Positions 31,009-50,114 of a DNA stretch of 64,000 bases are shown in pieces. Location: contig JAFCMP010000095.1 in NCBI GenBank assembly GCA_017506865.1, forward strand, positions 62,001 through 126,000. Direction: 5' to 3'. The stretch is from Tribonema minus. Taxonomy: Eukaryota > Sar > Xanthophyceae > Tribonematales > Tribonemataceae. Within the stretch, counting starts at the first letter, position 1. Each line of letters opens with the position of its first letter. The translations under genes were made by a program, and so were the position numbers. The notes under the pieces are model-generated. The model ran no database searches, was not told where the DNA came from, and worked only from the letters and a program-made list of their open reading frames with translations.

Positions 31009-33328
31009 GGTGCGGCTTGCTCACGGCCAGTCAACTTCAACACTTGCAGTTCAACACTTGAAGTTCAGCAGCAGAGCAGCGGAGCGCAGCGGCGTTCGGG
31101 GTCGCGGACGCCTCACGGAGGTGCTGGCATCGCCTGGTGCCGTGACAGCTCCTGCGCGGATTGATGAGCTGCGGCTTATCCGAGAGGCGTTGCGCGCTCC
31201 CCCCCGCTGCGGCGGCGGCGCTGCCGCTGCGTGGAAATGTCAGCGATAACCAGGGACGAGTGGGGGCAGGCGCGACCTAGCGTCGAAGTCACCGCACCGT
31301 ACCTGCCGCAAGCCACTGCTGCCTCCTGAGCGCTGCTGCTGAGCACCGCTCTTCAGAACTGCCCTCGGTCTGAGGACGCACGCCGCTGCCGCCCTAGCGC
31401 GCCTAGCGCCGGCCGCGGGACGCGCCCCGCTGGGCAGCAGCGCTCGGAAAAGGCAGCGCTTGCCGCCGCCCGGGGCCACGGAGGCGACCCGGGCGGGTCC
31501 TCCTGCGGCTGCGCCGTTGCCGCCGGCCTTGCGCTCTCGCATGTGTCACGCGGTCGGCAGTGTGCCGCGCGATTGGTGACACGTCAGTCTGCCCACATCC
31601 CCCCCCCCACACCCCCCCCCCACCACCCCGGGGCGCATGTCAGCGTGCCCCCTGCTTTCTTCGTCGGAGCCCCCGCGCGGCGCTGAGCGATGCGTTGTGG
31701 CGGATAGAGCGGCGCAAATAGCGCGCTGCTTGGGGACCCTCGCGGTCTGAGCGCCCCAAAGGCGTGCGAGCGTCGACCCACATGCGCGCTGGTACAGCGA
31801 CACACGTGACAGAGTTGGGGGGGGGGCAGGGGTCGCGCCATCGAATGCAAGGCGTGGGGAATTCGGACTCTTGAAGGGCCGAGGTTGCTTGGTGCCTATC
31901 ATGACGTAGCCTCGCTGACTCAACGTTGGGGTACATGAGGTTCTGTTCGCATGGCTCTGTTGGTGTACATGCATGCACATAATAGGGGGGGGGGGGGGGG
32001 GCGTGGGGGGCGGCGTTGCCTGTGTTTGCTGCGTAGAGCATGGAATGTGCTGCCTGGCAGAACAGGCCTGCACTCATGATGATAGACCGATCATCAGTGC
32101 GAATGTTTCGGTAGTAGCAGATGCCACGCGCTGGCACTGCATACCGCATTGCCTGTGCCTGCGCGCGGCACCAACAAAATGCCTCTCAGGAATACAGGTG
32201 CATAGTTGAGTGCGCGCTGCAGCTTAAATACCAACTTCAAGTGACTGTGTCGGCAGCCCCAGCGTCAATGCGATGGCAGTCAGCACGCCACGGCTATGAT
32301 TCAACACAGGTGCGCCAGAACAGTTGGCATTGCTTGCGCTTGCGCAATGGTATCACATGTGTGCTTTGCCGATTTGTGGCGTGTGCCTGCGGCGATCTGA
32401 AAGGAATCTGTGTATACCCCTGTATGGCTTGTGATGTACAGTAACTTCAAGTGATGCTCGCTTGCAGCTCTTTCGCACACTTTCAGTTCAAGTGAATGAG
32501 TACTTGGGTGTGCATTGTATAAGCCGAGGTGCAGCTGCAGTGGATCAACGTCACATGCCATAGTGTTGCAGATAATTTTGTGCGGACAGCGAAGGCTGGA
32601 ATGTCACTTAACATGGCTGGCATTCATACTTGAGGGCTGTGAATCTCTTGCACACACCAGTAACGGTGTGCACCTGTTGTCGCCAGCTACAGCCTTTGCG
32701 AGGAAACTTTCGTTGGTGCCTGCCCTATGATTTGTATGCGTGGGCACCTGAATGGTTTGCGATGCAGCTGATGGTACTTGGGGCTCAAACATGCCGATGA
32801 GCGCAAGATCACTACAGGGGGTGTAACACTTCTGCATGCACCAGCAACCCGTCTGCACCTGTTGCTGCAGGCCACACTTGCTGCATCTACATCGCAACCT
32901 GCCCGACCATACATTCGTACATGGGTTCATCCAAACTGCCCCCCCCCCCCCCCTTTTCTTCATTGTGTTCTTCATTCAAGAGTTTGTCCTGCCAGAATAC
33001 AGATGCTGTTAGCTCATACTCACTCTCTGCACATGGCCCTTCCCGATCGGATCGCTTTCTTTTTCCTTGAGCGAGTCGAGTTCCTGAGTCTGCAGAAACG
33101 GTTGGGAACAGTCAGGTGGCAGTAAGGAGCACAGCGCAACGGGGGAGTCAAAGGATTCTGGCAGCTGGTGACGTGAGTGCATCATTCTGGAACAGCTTGT
33201 GCTGCTGATGCAGGCGAGCCTCACGTTGTGTCTCTCTTGACATCACGTGCCACCTTGCTATCAAAAAACCCACGAATGCGTTTAAGCTTGATACCACATC
33301 TGCTGCATCTCCTGGTGCAGACCCGATC
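31009..33328. other. Intergenic stretch, no confident gene
   Basis: I see no exon with family support. The stretch contains poly-C/poly-G runs (31600-31621, 31985-32000, 32941-32952), TGAGCGCTG motifs (near 31330) and TTCAAGT palindromes. An acceptor-like GTGCAG at 33320 just before the kinase start codon may mark the end of a 5' UTR intron. Confidence 0.4.
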
Positions 33329-41942
<8,614 letters not shown>

Positions 41943-43413
41943 GGGCAGCAGCAGTGCTCCGCAGCAGCGCTCCGCAGCGGCTGCAGTGCTCCGCAGCGGC
42001 TGCAGCGCTCAGCGGCAGCAGCGCTGCTCAGCAGCCTTGTGGCACGCGCGGCCTTGCGGCATGCGCGTGCACACGTACACACTCTCTCTCTCTCTCCGTT
42101 GCTCTCGAGCGGTGCATCGGCAGCGCTGCCGCCGCCCCTGTAGAGGAGGTTGAGCGCCGAGGCTGGGCATGGATAGGGGGTTCGAAGGGGGGGAGGGGGG
42201 GGGGGGGGGAGGAGGCAGGGGGAGCGGGGTAAGGAAACGCCCGATCCGGCGTGCAGCGCCCGGACCGGTGCGCTGTCGCAAATAAACACGGCGCGGCCTT
42301 TTTTGGTGCCTGTGACACTCCATTAGCAGCGGTACGACGCGCGCTGAGCCGCGCTGTCGGGGGGTCTGAGCGCTGCCACCAGACGGCAGTAATGACCAGA
42401 GGGGTGGCGACGCGTGACTGGCGGCGTGCGCCGCGACTCACGCGCGCCGGCCATTGGTACAGAGTGTTTTGCTGTGGTCATTCGTGCGGCCGCCGCTGTT
42501 GAACTGGCGACTTCCATCAATGTGTATGTCCAGTCGAGCGACGCCACGTGCATGTATGTATGCGCACTTCCTATCTCTGTGTGTGCGTCGCGCTGAGGGT
42601 ACAGGCAGTACTTGTGGACTTGTATTCATGAAGGCCCCAAGGGACGCCAGGTGCCACACGTATCCGTTTGCAATGCCATCTTGAAGTTTACTGCTAATGT
42701 AGCAGTCTAGTCCGCAGGGTTGTTTTGCAAGCCTGGACCTTTGTGCACGCAGACATCGACTTGCTTGTGTTGTCAGTTTGATTAGATTTTCGCTTGAGGG
42801 GCGAAAAACCCTGTAGCGTTCAGAGTTTGTGCAGTGGTGGCACTTGCCTACCACTGAAAGGTTGAATATAGCTGCAGGTTTCATGATTGGGGCTCACTGA
42901 ACCCACCAGCTGCTTTGAAGCGGCTGACAGTGACGCATCCAAACAGCACCACCGTAAGGAACACCATCAGCACATCATGATTTACTGAGCCATTGGATGT
43001 TGACCAGATGCGCCAACGACAGCACGTGCCAGCGGGGACTTCCTTTCAAAAACGCTTTCCGTTTGCAGGAAAGTACAGAGCAGCACCCAGGCAAACATCA
43101 GGCAGGAAAGCAGACTTTATGAGGCTCACTTCAGCTTGCTCCACCAGCGCTCGCTTGAAGAGGTGAATGCGAAAGCGGATGCATGAGAACTCTGGCGCAA
43201 GATTTGCTGTTGCTGCGCTGCTTGAATCTGCTTGCATGCCAACCAGGAGTCAAGTATGCAATCGGAGACCTGGCGCATGCAGGCGCAAGTGACGAGGGCA
43301 ACTGTATGTATCGCGCTCTCGCTCTCTCCGCACTTCAACGCGAACTTTAAGACTTCAAGACATTTTCTGGAGTTCCAGCTGGCCTGCTTTTGCAAAGTCG
43401 GTGCAGCAGATCG
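41943..43413 (+). other. Kinase 3' flank, no further gene
   Basis: CAGCGCTC-type repeats (41945-42045), a CT microsatellite (42081-42097), a G-rich run and a consensus AATAAA (42281-42286) that may be the kinase polyadenylation signal. Diverged copies of parts of this flank recur at 46390-47130 and 48690-48780. No coding exon is supported. Confidence 0.55.
42281..42286 (+). terminator. Candidate polyadenylation signal
   Basis: A consensus AATAAA lies 339 bp after the kinase stop. It is followed by a T-rich stretch (CCTTTTTTGGTG) resembling a downstream element. Confidence 0.4.
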
Positions 43414-44628
43414 ATGGTGCTCACTAGATCTACGAGAAGATCGCTGGCATCTGCGGATCCTTTGCTCGATCCACAGCTGCTGCAATACATCCTGGCCTTT
43501 CTTCGACCATCTCTCATGATCAGAAGCACATGCCGCGCATTCCGCTGCGCTCTGGAGACTCACGAAGCCGAAAGAAAGCACCAGACAGTGGCAGAAGATG
43601 CTGTCGCCAGCGTCGCGCTCTTTGAATGGGCGAAGCTGAACGGCCTGCCATCAGATTTGGCGCTGAGATCTTGCGTACTCTGCGACAACATCGACGGTCT
43701 GCGCCGTTTTTGGTCGGGAACCCGTTTCCGGTCACACTCTGACGATCATTGCTTTCTTGCTGCCCGCCACGGGCACTTGCAAGTTTTGCAATGGCTGCGT
43801 CGGAGCGGCTTCAGCTGGAGTTCCTCCACATGCGAGGAGGCTGCGGAGGGCGGGCACCTGGAGGTGCTGCGATGGGCTCGTGCCAATGGTTGCCGTTGGT
43901 CGGCGAGAACGTGCTCCGCCGCTGCTGGGGTCGGTAACCTTGAGGTGCTGCAGTGGCTCCGAGCCAATGAGTGCCCTTGGGATGAAGGCGTGTGCATCTG
44001 CGCCGTTTACCAAGGGCATCTGCATGTGCTGCGGTGGGCTCGCGAAAACGGGTGCCCGTGGAACGAACACGTGTCCTTAAATGCTGCGCGCGGCGGCCGC
44101 CTAGAGGTCCTTCAGTGGGCTCACGCAAACGGGTGCCCATGGAGTGCGAGCGTGCGCAGTTCAGCTGCGTCTGGCGGGCACCTCGAGGTGCTGCAGTGGG
44201 CTCATGAGCAGGGCTGCTCCTGGGATTCGTACGCGTGCAGCCAAGCCGCTTACTACGGCCATTTCGCGGTTCTTCGCTGGGCCCGCGCGCACGGGTGTCC
44301 ATGGGATCCGACAACATGCAAAAATGCTGCGCTCCACGGCCGTTGGGAGATCCTTCAGTGGGCTCGGGCAAATGGGTGCCCCTGGGATGCGGGGACATGC
44401 AGCGCAGCCGCACAATGCGGAAATCTGGAGATGCTGCAGTGGGCTTGCGCGAACGGGTGCCCTTGGGATGCGAGCACGTGCAGCTCCGCTGTGTATGGCG
44501 GGCACCTCGAGGTGCTGCAGTGGGCTCGCGCTAATGGCTGCCCGTGGAACTTCATGACACGCTTTCATGTAGAAAGGAGTGGGCACGTCGAGCTGAGGCG
44601 CTGGGCGCAAGCCCATGGGTGCCCTTAG
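43414..44628 (+). CDS. Intronless F-box-like/ankyrin protein with GCPW repeats
   Basis: One uninterrupted frame encodes 404 residues. I start at the first ATG (MVLTRSTRR); the frame is open a little further upstream without an ATG. Residues about 15-45 (LDPQLLQYILAFLRPSLMIRSTCRAF) resemble an F-box, which would link the protein to a Skp1-Cullin ubiquitin ligase. From about residue 115 there are ten complete 27-residue repeats and a partial one, consensus GHLEVLQWARANGCPWDxxT, then CSxAAxxG. This is the GCPW subtype of ankyrin repeat often present in large families in algae, oomycetes and giant viruses. Its target is unknown. The gene lacks introns, exon echoes and telomere repeats, unlike its neighbours, which may indicate retroposition, recent arrival or viral exchange. 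The 81-bp units are more similar to each other in the second half, suggesting recent repeat growth. Confidence 0.85.
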   Translation: MVLTRSTRRSLASADPLLDPQLLQYILAFLRPSLMIRSTCRAFRCALETHEAERKHQTVAEDAVASVALFEWAKLNGLPSDLALRSCVLCDNIDGLRRFWSGTRFRSHSDDHCFLAARHGHLQVLQWLRRSGFSWSSSTCEEAAEGGHLEVLRWARANGCRWSARTCSAAAGVGNLEVLQWLRANECPWDEGVCICAVYQGHLHVLRWARENGCPWNEHVSLNAARGGRLEVLQWAHANGCPWSASVRSSAASGGHLEVLQWAHEQGCSWDSYACSQAAYYGHFAVLRWARAHGCPWDPTTCKNAALHGRWEILQWARANGCPWDAGTCSAAAQCGNLEMLQWACANGCPWDASTCSSAVYGGHLEVLQWARANGCPWNFMTRFHVERSGHVELRRWAQAHGCP

Positions 44629-45899
44629 CTGGTGCATATCCATCGACACACTCAGGTGAGTATCTTGAATACCTGAACATATCATCAAGCTGCCACTGCG
44701 TTGTCGTTCTGAGTGCAGGGGCCTGGTTGCCTTTTTGATCAATATTAGCCCTCCTCAGGGCGTCTGACTCCTCACACGAGATCGTCAAGCATTGACACGA
44801 GTACCACTAGTCAACAACTAGGTTTTTCAACAACTAGATTTTCTAGATCGTGCTGTATATCTCCTTCACACACTGTCACCTACACTGTGGCTTCCTGATG
44901 TGCCTTGCTACTGCAAGCCACACATACGCTGCGCTCCTGTGCATCTGGTGTGAGACCGATGGCAAAAAACAGTGGCCTGCTACTGCCGGTGGCCTGGAGC
45001 TGTGTCAGTTCTCAGCCCTCCTGCCTGCCTTCTGAGCGCTGTCAAAGCCATCGCTCGCAGCCACTACAGGTGGCAATAATTAATTTACATTTGATTTGGC
45101 AATTACATGTGGCAGTTGCATTTGACAACACACGGTGTCACTACTCTGCTGCGCATCAGCCGCTTCCCCATCTCTCACACTGTATTTCTACTTATGTTGC
45201 CGCTGGTCTGTTCCCTGCGAAACTGCTGTAGCTTACGCACACTTTGAGCGAGAGCCATGGCAAATTTCCAGGAGGCAAGGGGGGGAGAGGGGGGGGATCA
45301 CTTACTGCTGCCACAACTGCGGTCCTGCTCGCATGGAGCTGCCTCTACCACCCCTGCAGCAGTGGTATTTGGTGGACTAGGATGCGGTGCATGTTCAAGG
45401 AGCAGGTAAATCATCAAGCAAAACTGTCAATCTCTTTGTACTTCTTCATATTTATGATGTGTGTTGTTCATCACCATCCATAAGGGAGGGAGACACAGTC
45501 CCCTGAAGTACGCATGCTTGTACCCACATCCTGCTAGGCGTGTGCTGGTGACGGTTTAACTTTCTCGCCCGCCCCCTGCTGCAGCACTTGACTGTGTGCT
45601 GCTGTGCATGCTCCATGCAGGGCCCGCAGTTGCAGCAACGAACTGGTGAGGGTCAGCCGCACCACTTCTACTGTATGAGTGATTACTTCACCCCCTTTCC
45701 CCCCTCAAGCCTCCATGACCAGATGAAACAAAAATAAAAGGCTCCTCCAGTCCCCACAAAGACATGATAGTAAGCAGCAGGGACCACAGATCAGACGCGC
45801 CACCTACAAGCAAGCGTTAGCATGCAGTCATTCAACAGCAGCGGCTGGCTTAGCACAGCACACATGTACGTGCGGGTAGACTATGCGTTTAAGATCTAC

Positions 45900-45965
45900 A
45901 TCTTGTGCGTCTACGCTGCGCACCCTGTGCTCATCCTCAAGTCCCTTCACAAGCCAGGTGGGTGC
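45900..45965 (+). pseudogene. Decayed fragment of the PKA exon 2 end
   Basis: The text GTCTACGCTGCGCACCCTGT followed by GCTCATCCTCAAGTCCCTTC and an ACAAGCCAGGTGGG junction matches the end of kinase exon 36713-36940 and its donor, about 9 kb away. It is diverged at many positions. Together with 46390-47130 it suggests a second, decayed copy of part of the kinase locus. Confidence 0.6.
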
Positions 45966-46389
45966 CCGGGCGGCAGTACGTAGGTTATGCAACATTTTAC
46001 TCCACGCATATGGGCGCTTTGAGTAGTTCATACTTTCACTTGCCACACCTTTGCGTACTCCGCTTGCTGTACGTACTTCAAGTGTGTATGTGTAGCATTT
46101 CAACTCCTGACGCTAACCCCAAAGCATAACCTATCTAACAACCACACCACGGCAGCAAACAAAACCTGCTCTCTGCACGCCCGACATGATGGTGCTGTGC
46201 AGCTTAGAGTGAGGGGTGCCCCTAGCTATCCCAATTCTGATATTCCTACCCTATGTTGTAATTCCGACCTCATCATGACCCTTATCCTAACCTATAATAC
46301 ATGCACTCTCAACATGATTCTGTTGCGCATCACTCCAAATTAACACTTGTGCGATGATGCTCGCTGATGATGTACAGCCCCCCAGCCTG

Positions 46390-47130
46390 TTCGCTCAACA
46401 GACGACAACGCCGGCAGCGACAGGGCGCGGCGCTGACTGGCTGGCGCGGTGTGTTCTATGCGACGGCAGCGGGCCCGTTCGGCGCTGCCCGGTGCTGAGC
46501 GCTGAAGCTGGGGGATCATGAAGGGGTAGGAGGGTTTGGGAAGGGGCCTGGGGGGAGAGGCTGGGGGGGGGGGGGGGGGGGGGGGGCGAAATGTCAATCC
46601 AGTGTGCAGCGTCCGGGCTGGCGCTCTGCTGCACATGCAGTGTGGTGAGGCCGTTTGGTGCCTGCCACGCGCAATGGCAAGGCGCCGATGGCACACCTAT
46701 TCAGGCAGACGCGCACGCGGCGCACGCTGAACAACGCGGTCAGGGAACGTCAAGATCGGAGCGCCAGCAGCCGCCGCGACAGCGGTAACCAAAGGCGGTG
46801 GTGACGTGTGGCGCGTTGATTCACGCACTCCGGCCATCAGTGCTTCAAGCGGCTTTCAGCTTTGGTCATTTGCGTGGCCGTCAAATGTATGTGTGCAGTG
46901 AAGTGAAGCGCCGGCAGCCGCCCTGGCAGCGGTGACCAAAGGGCGGTGATAGCGGTGTGCGCGTTGTGATTCATGCACGCCGGTCTTCAGCGCCTTCGGC
47001 TGTGGCCATTTGCGTGGCCGCTGTTTGGGGCGGCCAAAGTCGAGCCTCTGAGACGCCAATGCGCACGCACGGTGTGAATGCACTCGCAGCAGCAGCGCGC
47101 GGAACGCGCACCTCCCGTCTCTGTGTGTGC
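46390..47130 (+). repeat. Diverged duplicate(s) of the kinase 3' flank
   Basis: The order of blocks parallels 42120-42600: a CGGCAGCG-rich start, a GCTGAGCGCTGAAGCTGGGG / G-run segment, GTGCAGCGTCCGGGC, TTTGGTGCCTG, GCGTGNNTCACGCNCGCCGG and CTCTGTGTGTGCG. A further internal duplication runs from about 46745 to 47040 (CCGGCAGCCGCC units). A third piece at 48690-48780 parallels 42600-42720 (TATGGACTTGTATTTATAAA versus GTGGACTTGTATTCATGAAG). Confidence 0.6.
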
Positions 47131-50114
47131 GTTTCGCGGCATGTTCAGAGCGTCTCTAACTCTGCTTGTGTGGACAGCTTCTTGTACCAGCAGTCATGGG
47201 CTTGGATTGTGCTCTCTGGCGATGGCTCCATGCGCGCAGGCAGATAGCATCATTGCTCGCCTGTTTTTTCTGTGGAAGCTCGTTGTGTGGGGGGATTGTT
47301 TGAGTGCGCGTCCAGGGAGAGCTGAAGTTATCGTTGCCATCCATGTCCGACCGCTCAATCAGTAGCAAGCTGAAGTGCAACAGTCAAACGCGTCGCATTA
47401 ACTTTGTGTGTGAGCGTTACGAGGATTGCAATCCTGCTGTGATCTGTGATGGGGACAGCAGAGTACACGCACCTCGATACGGTCTAGACACCCTTCAAGT
47501 TCCCCTGGGGGGGGGGGGGGGGGGGGAGGCTGAGCACTGTGCTCTGCCAGTTGCTCAGCGCTGTTCACAGCGCACGCATCAACAGCACGTGAACAAGCGT
47601 GCGGCGTGGAGCACCATGGCAGCCAGAGCCGTTTTGTGTTGCATGCATGCGGAGAATTGCGATGCCGGCAAAAACCTGGGTCGGGTCATTCCGGGGGGCC
47701 AGTGCCGTTGCGCCTGTGAGTGCACCCGTGGTTTTCAAATCCGTTTCGAGAAACATAAAAGGTCCTTGTGATGTAGATTTCGCCTGTGGAGGCAACACAA
47801 AAGAAGGACAATCGGCCTTCTCAACTGGCGTTCCCGCAAGCACAGTCTGGCATGAAAGTCAATCTACTGTGCTGACGGTGCAGCATCATTGCATCAGCAT
47901 TCAACATCGTATTGCTACTCATTTTTCATTGTTGGCATGCGTAGCAACGGCTGTAGCACTAGATAGTGAGGGCCAATACCTCAAAGCCCCCTGAACCAAT
48001 CTCTGCACCAATCCGTGCATGAACAACAATTGACAGTGAGAGGTGGCGACGGCAGTGCTCAGCTGACTGCATTGGGAAAAGGAGCAGCTACACACGCTCC
48101 TGCGCAAAAGATGTTGCGCTGTAGCGTGGACTTCTAGTTGTTTTATGAGCCTCACGAGGCTCGTTCGCATGATGGTCGATGTGGCATACGAAGCATGATG
48201 CGCATACTCTGTCACGGCTAGCCGAATAGCTGTCACTCAAAGAAAAAAGGCATCTTCAGCCAGTTGAAGATCATGTTAATGTTGAAGTACACCTTGAGAA
48301 TGCACGGGAGATGTCCCCCACTCTCATGCGTCTCAAGGAAGGACATGGAGCGATGACAGTCGAAAAAGGCACACGCATGTGCCAGTTTTGTGCTCGGATG
48401 TATTAATGATGTTTTGCATCACATGACACAAGTGAGTGCTGTGTCATGACATCACAGCAGAATTCAGAGAGGATGAGAGGAAATGAGGCTCATGGATGCA
48501 GTCCTAACATTCATGCATGATGTATACAAAAACAGCCCTCGGTCATCGTGCCATTTCAGAAAAGCAGGCAGCAGTATTTTTCAAAACTGTAGATGTGTTG
48601 CATGCTGTATGCACTGAACACACACTCACAATGGTCATTGCCTACAGACTCTGCCGTTCCTGAAGGCCTTCCCAGCCTCACTGCGGTGTATGCGTGTGTA
48701 TTTACGTATGGACTTGTATTTATAAAGGCCCAAGGGAGGCCGGGTTGCCTATGCAATCGAAAAGCAGCCTAGTCTGCGCAGTAAGTATGTACCGTACATA
48801 ATGTACGCACACACGCGAGTATTGGGGCTTTTTCCATTCCACCTCCTGGAGTGATGCAAATCTGACACACACCACAGCACATGCATCCAATGATGTACGC
48901 CAACAGCGCATGCTTAGCTACTCTGAGGCAAGACCACAGCCTGCATCACACTTATCACATCCGGCCTTCCCTCAGCAGCAAGCACCAGCAGGCAACAAAT
49001 AGGCAGCAAACAAACGCCAACATCGCGCGGGTTGTCTGAAAAAAGTGCATGTGTGTGTTGCCGTGTCCACCGCTCTACTGCATGCGGACTCTCTTCAGAC
49101 TTGCCATGCAATCCTTTTTGTCCGCCGCCGCTGCCGCCGCCGCTGCTGCCGGCAACGGCGCACGCTCCTCGACACACAAGGCACACGCGCACACACAGAA
49201 ACTGCCACACTTTACAAGACACTCTCTCTCTCGCGCGCAAAGACGCATCGCGCAGTGGCGGCACCGCGGCGGGAGCTGCGCGCTGCTTGTCGCCCGCCGC
49301 GCCGCCGCCGCGTGAGGGGCGTGCGCGCGCGATTCTTGCGTCTCTTCGGGTCTCGCTTCTCTTTTGACTAATGGCTTGCGGGCATGCATCCGCTCTGAGG
49401 GGAGGCGACCCCCCTCCCACCCCCCCCCCCCCCAAACTTCTCCCGCGCGGCAAATTGCTGGGGGCAGAGCTCAGTTGCCGATTCTCTCGTATAAAGGTGG
49501 GTAGGCAGGTGGTGGGCGAGGCAGGTGGCTAGCTTGTTTCTCATGCCTGAAAGAATCTGCCCCTGTACAGGAAAACTTGACTCCAGGGGGGGCAGTGCTA
49601 CCCGAGTCTTGTAATGTGGGTAGCGCTGGCGCCCTGACATGCAGAGCTGCATACCTGCATACCCCCACCAACCGACCCCCCTCAGCCATGTCCCGTGTGT
49701 TGCCAGTGCCGCTGCCGAGCTCCCATAATTACAAGCGCGCAAAAAACGGAAGCGGCATATGCCGCCCAGGGGGGTGGGGGGTAGGGTGGGTAGTGGTGGT
49801 AGGGGGTGTGTGTGTGGGAGGTGACGGGTAGAGCATAGGGCAGTGTGAATGCAGGGTATCGGCGCCTGCCCTGCTGCTGCTGCTGAGCAACAAGGTCGCT
49901 AGCGCCGCCCCCCCTTGAAACAAACTATACGCACCGCGCTGCCAACAGGGAACTGCGTGGGAACCACCGCGGCCGCCGCCGTCATGTCGCTGCCGCCGCC
50001 GCCACCACCGCGCGCCGCAGCGCTCGCAGCAGCAGCGCTTCTGAGCGCTGCCGCGGCGCTACGCCGAGCGCTGCTGCCGCACGCGCCGCGGGAAGGGAGA
50101 GTCACACCTGCCCG

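Larger units (their letters stand above)
44629..50114. other. Gene-poor stretch with decayed duplications
   Basis: No exon with family support was found. Segments 45900-45960, 46390-47130 and 48690-48780 resemble parts of the kinase locus. Long G runs lie at 46563-46586 and 47503-47526. Frames at 47599-47994 (+) and 48914-49453 (-) are open but lack recognisable features. Part of 49000-50114 is probably the 3' flank or UTR of the minus-strand ankyrin/coiled-coil gene. Confidence 0.45.

Noticed and set aside
47599-47994. 131-codon plus-strand frame
   Set aside because: No recognisable motif, and both strands are open over the same region.
48914-49453. 179-codon minus-strand frame
   Set aside because: Low-complexity Gly/Arg/Ala text downstream of the ankyrin/coiled-coil stop; more likely 3' flank.
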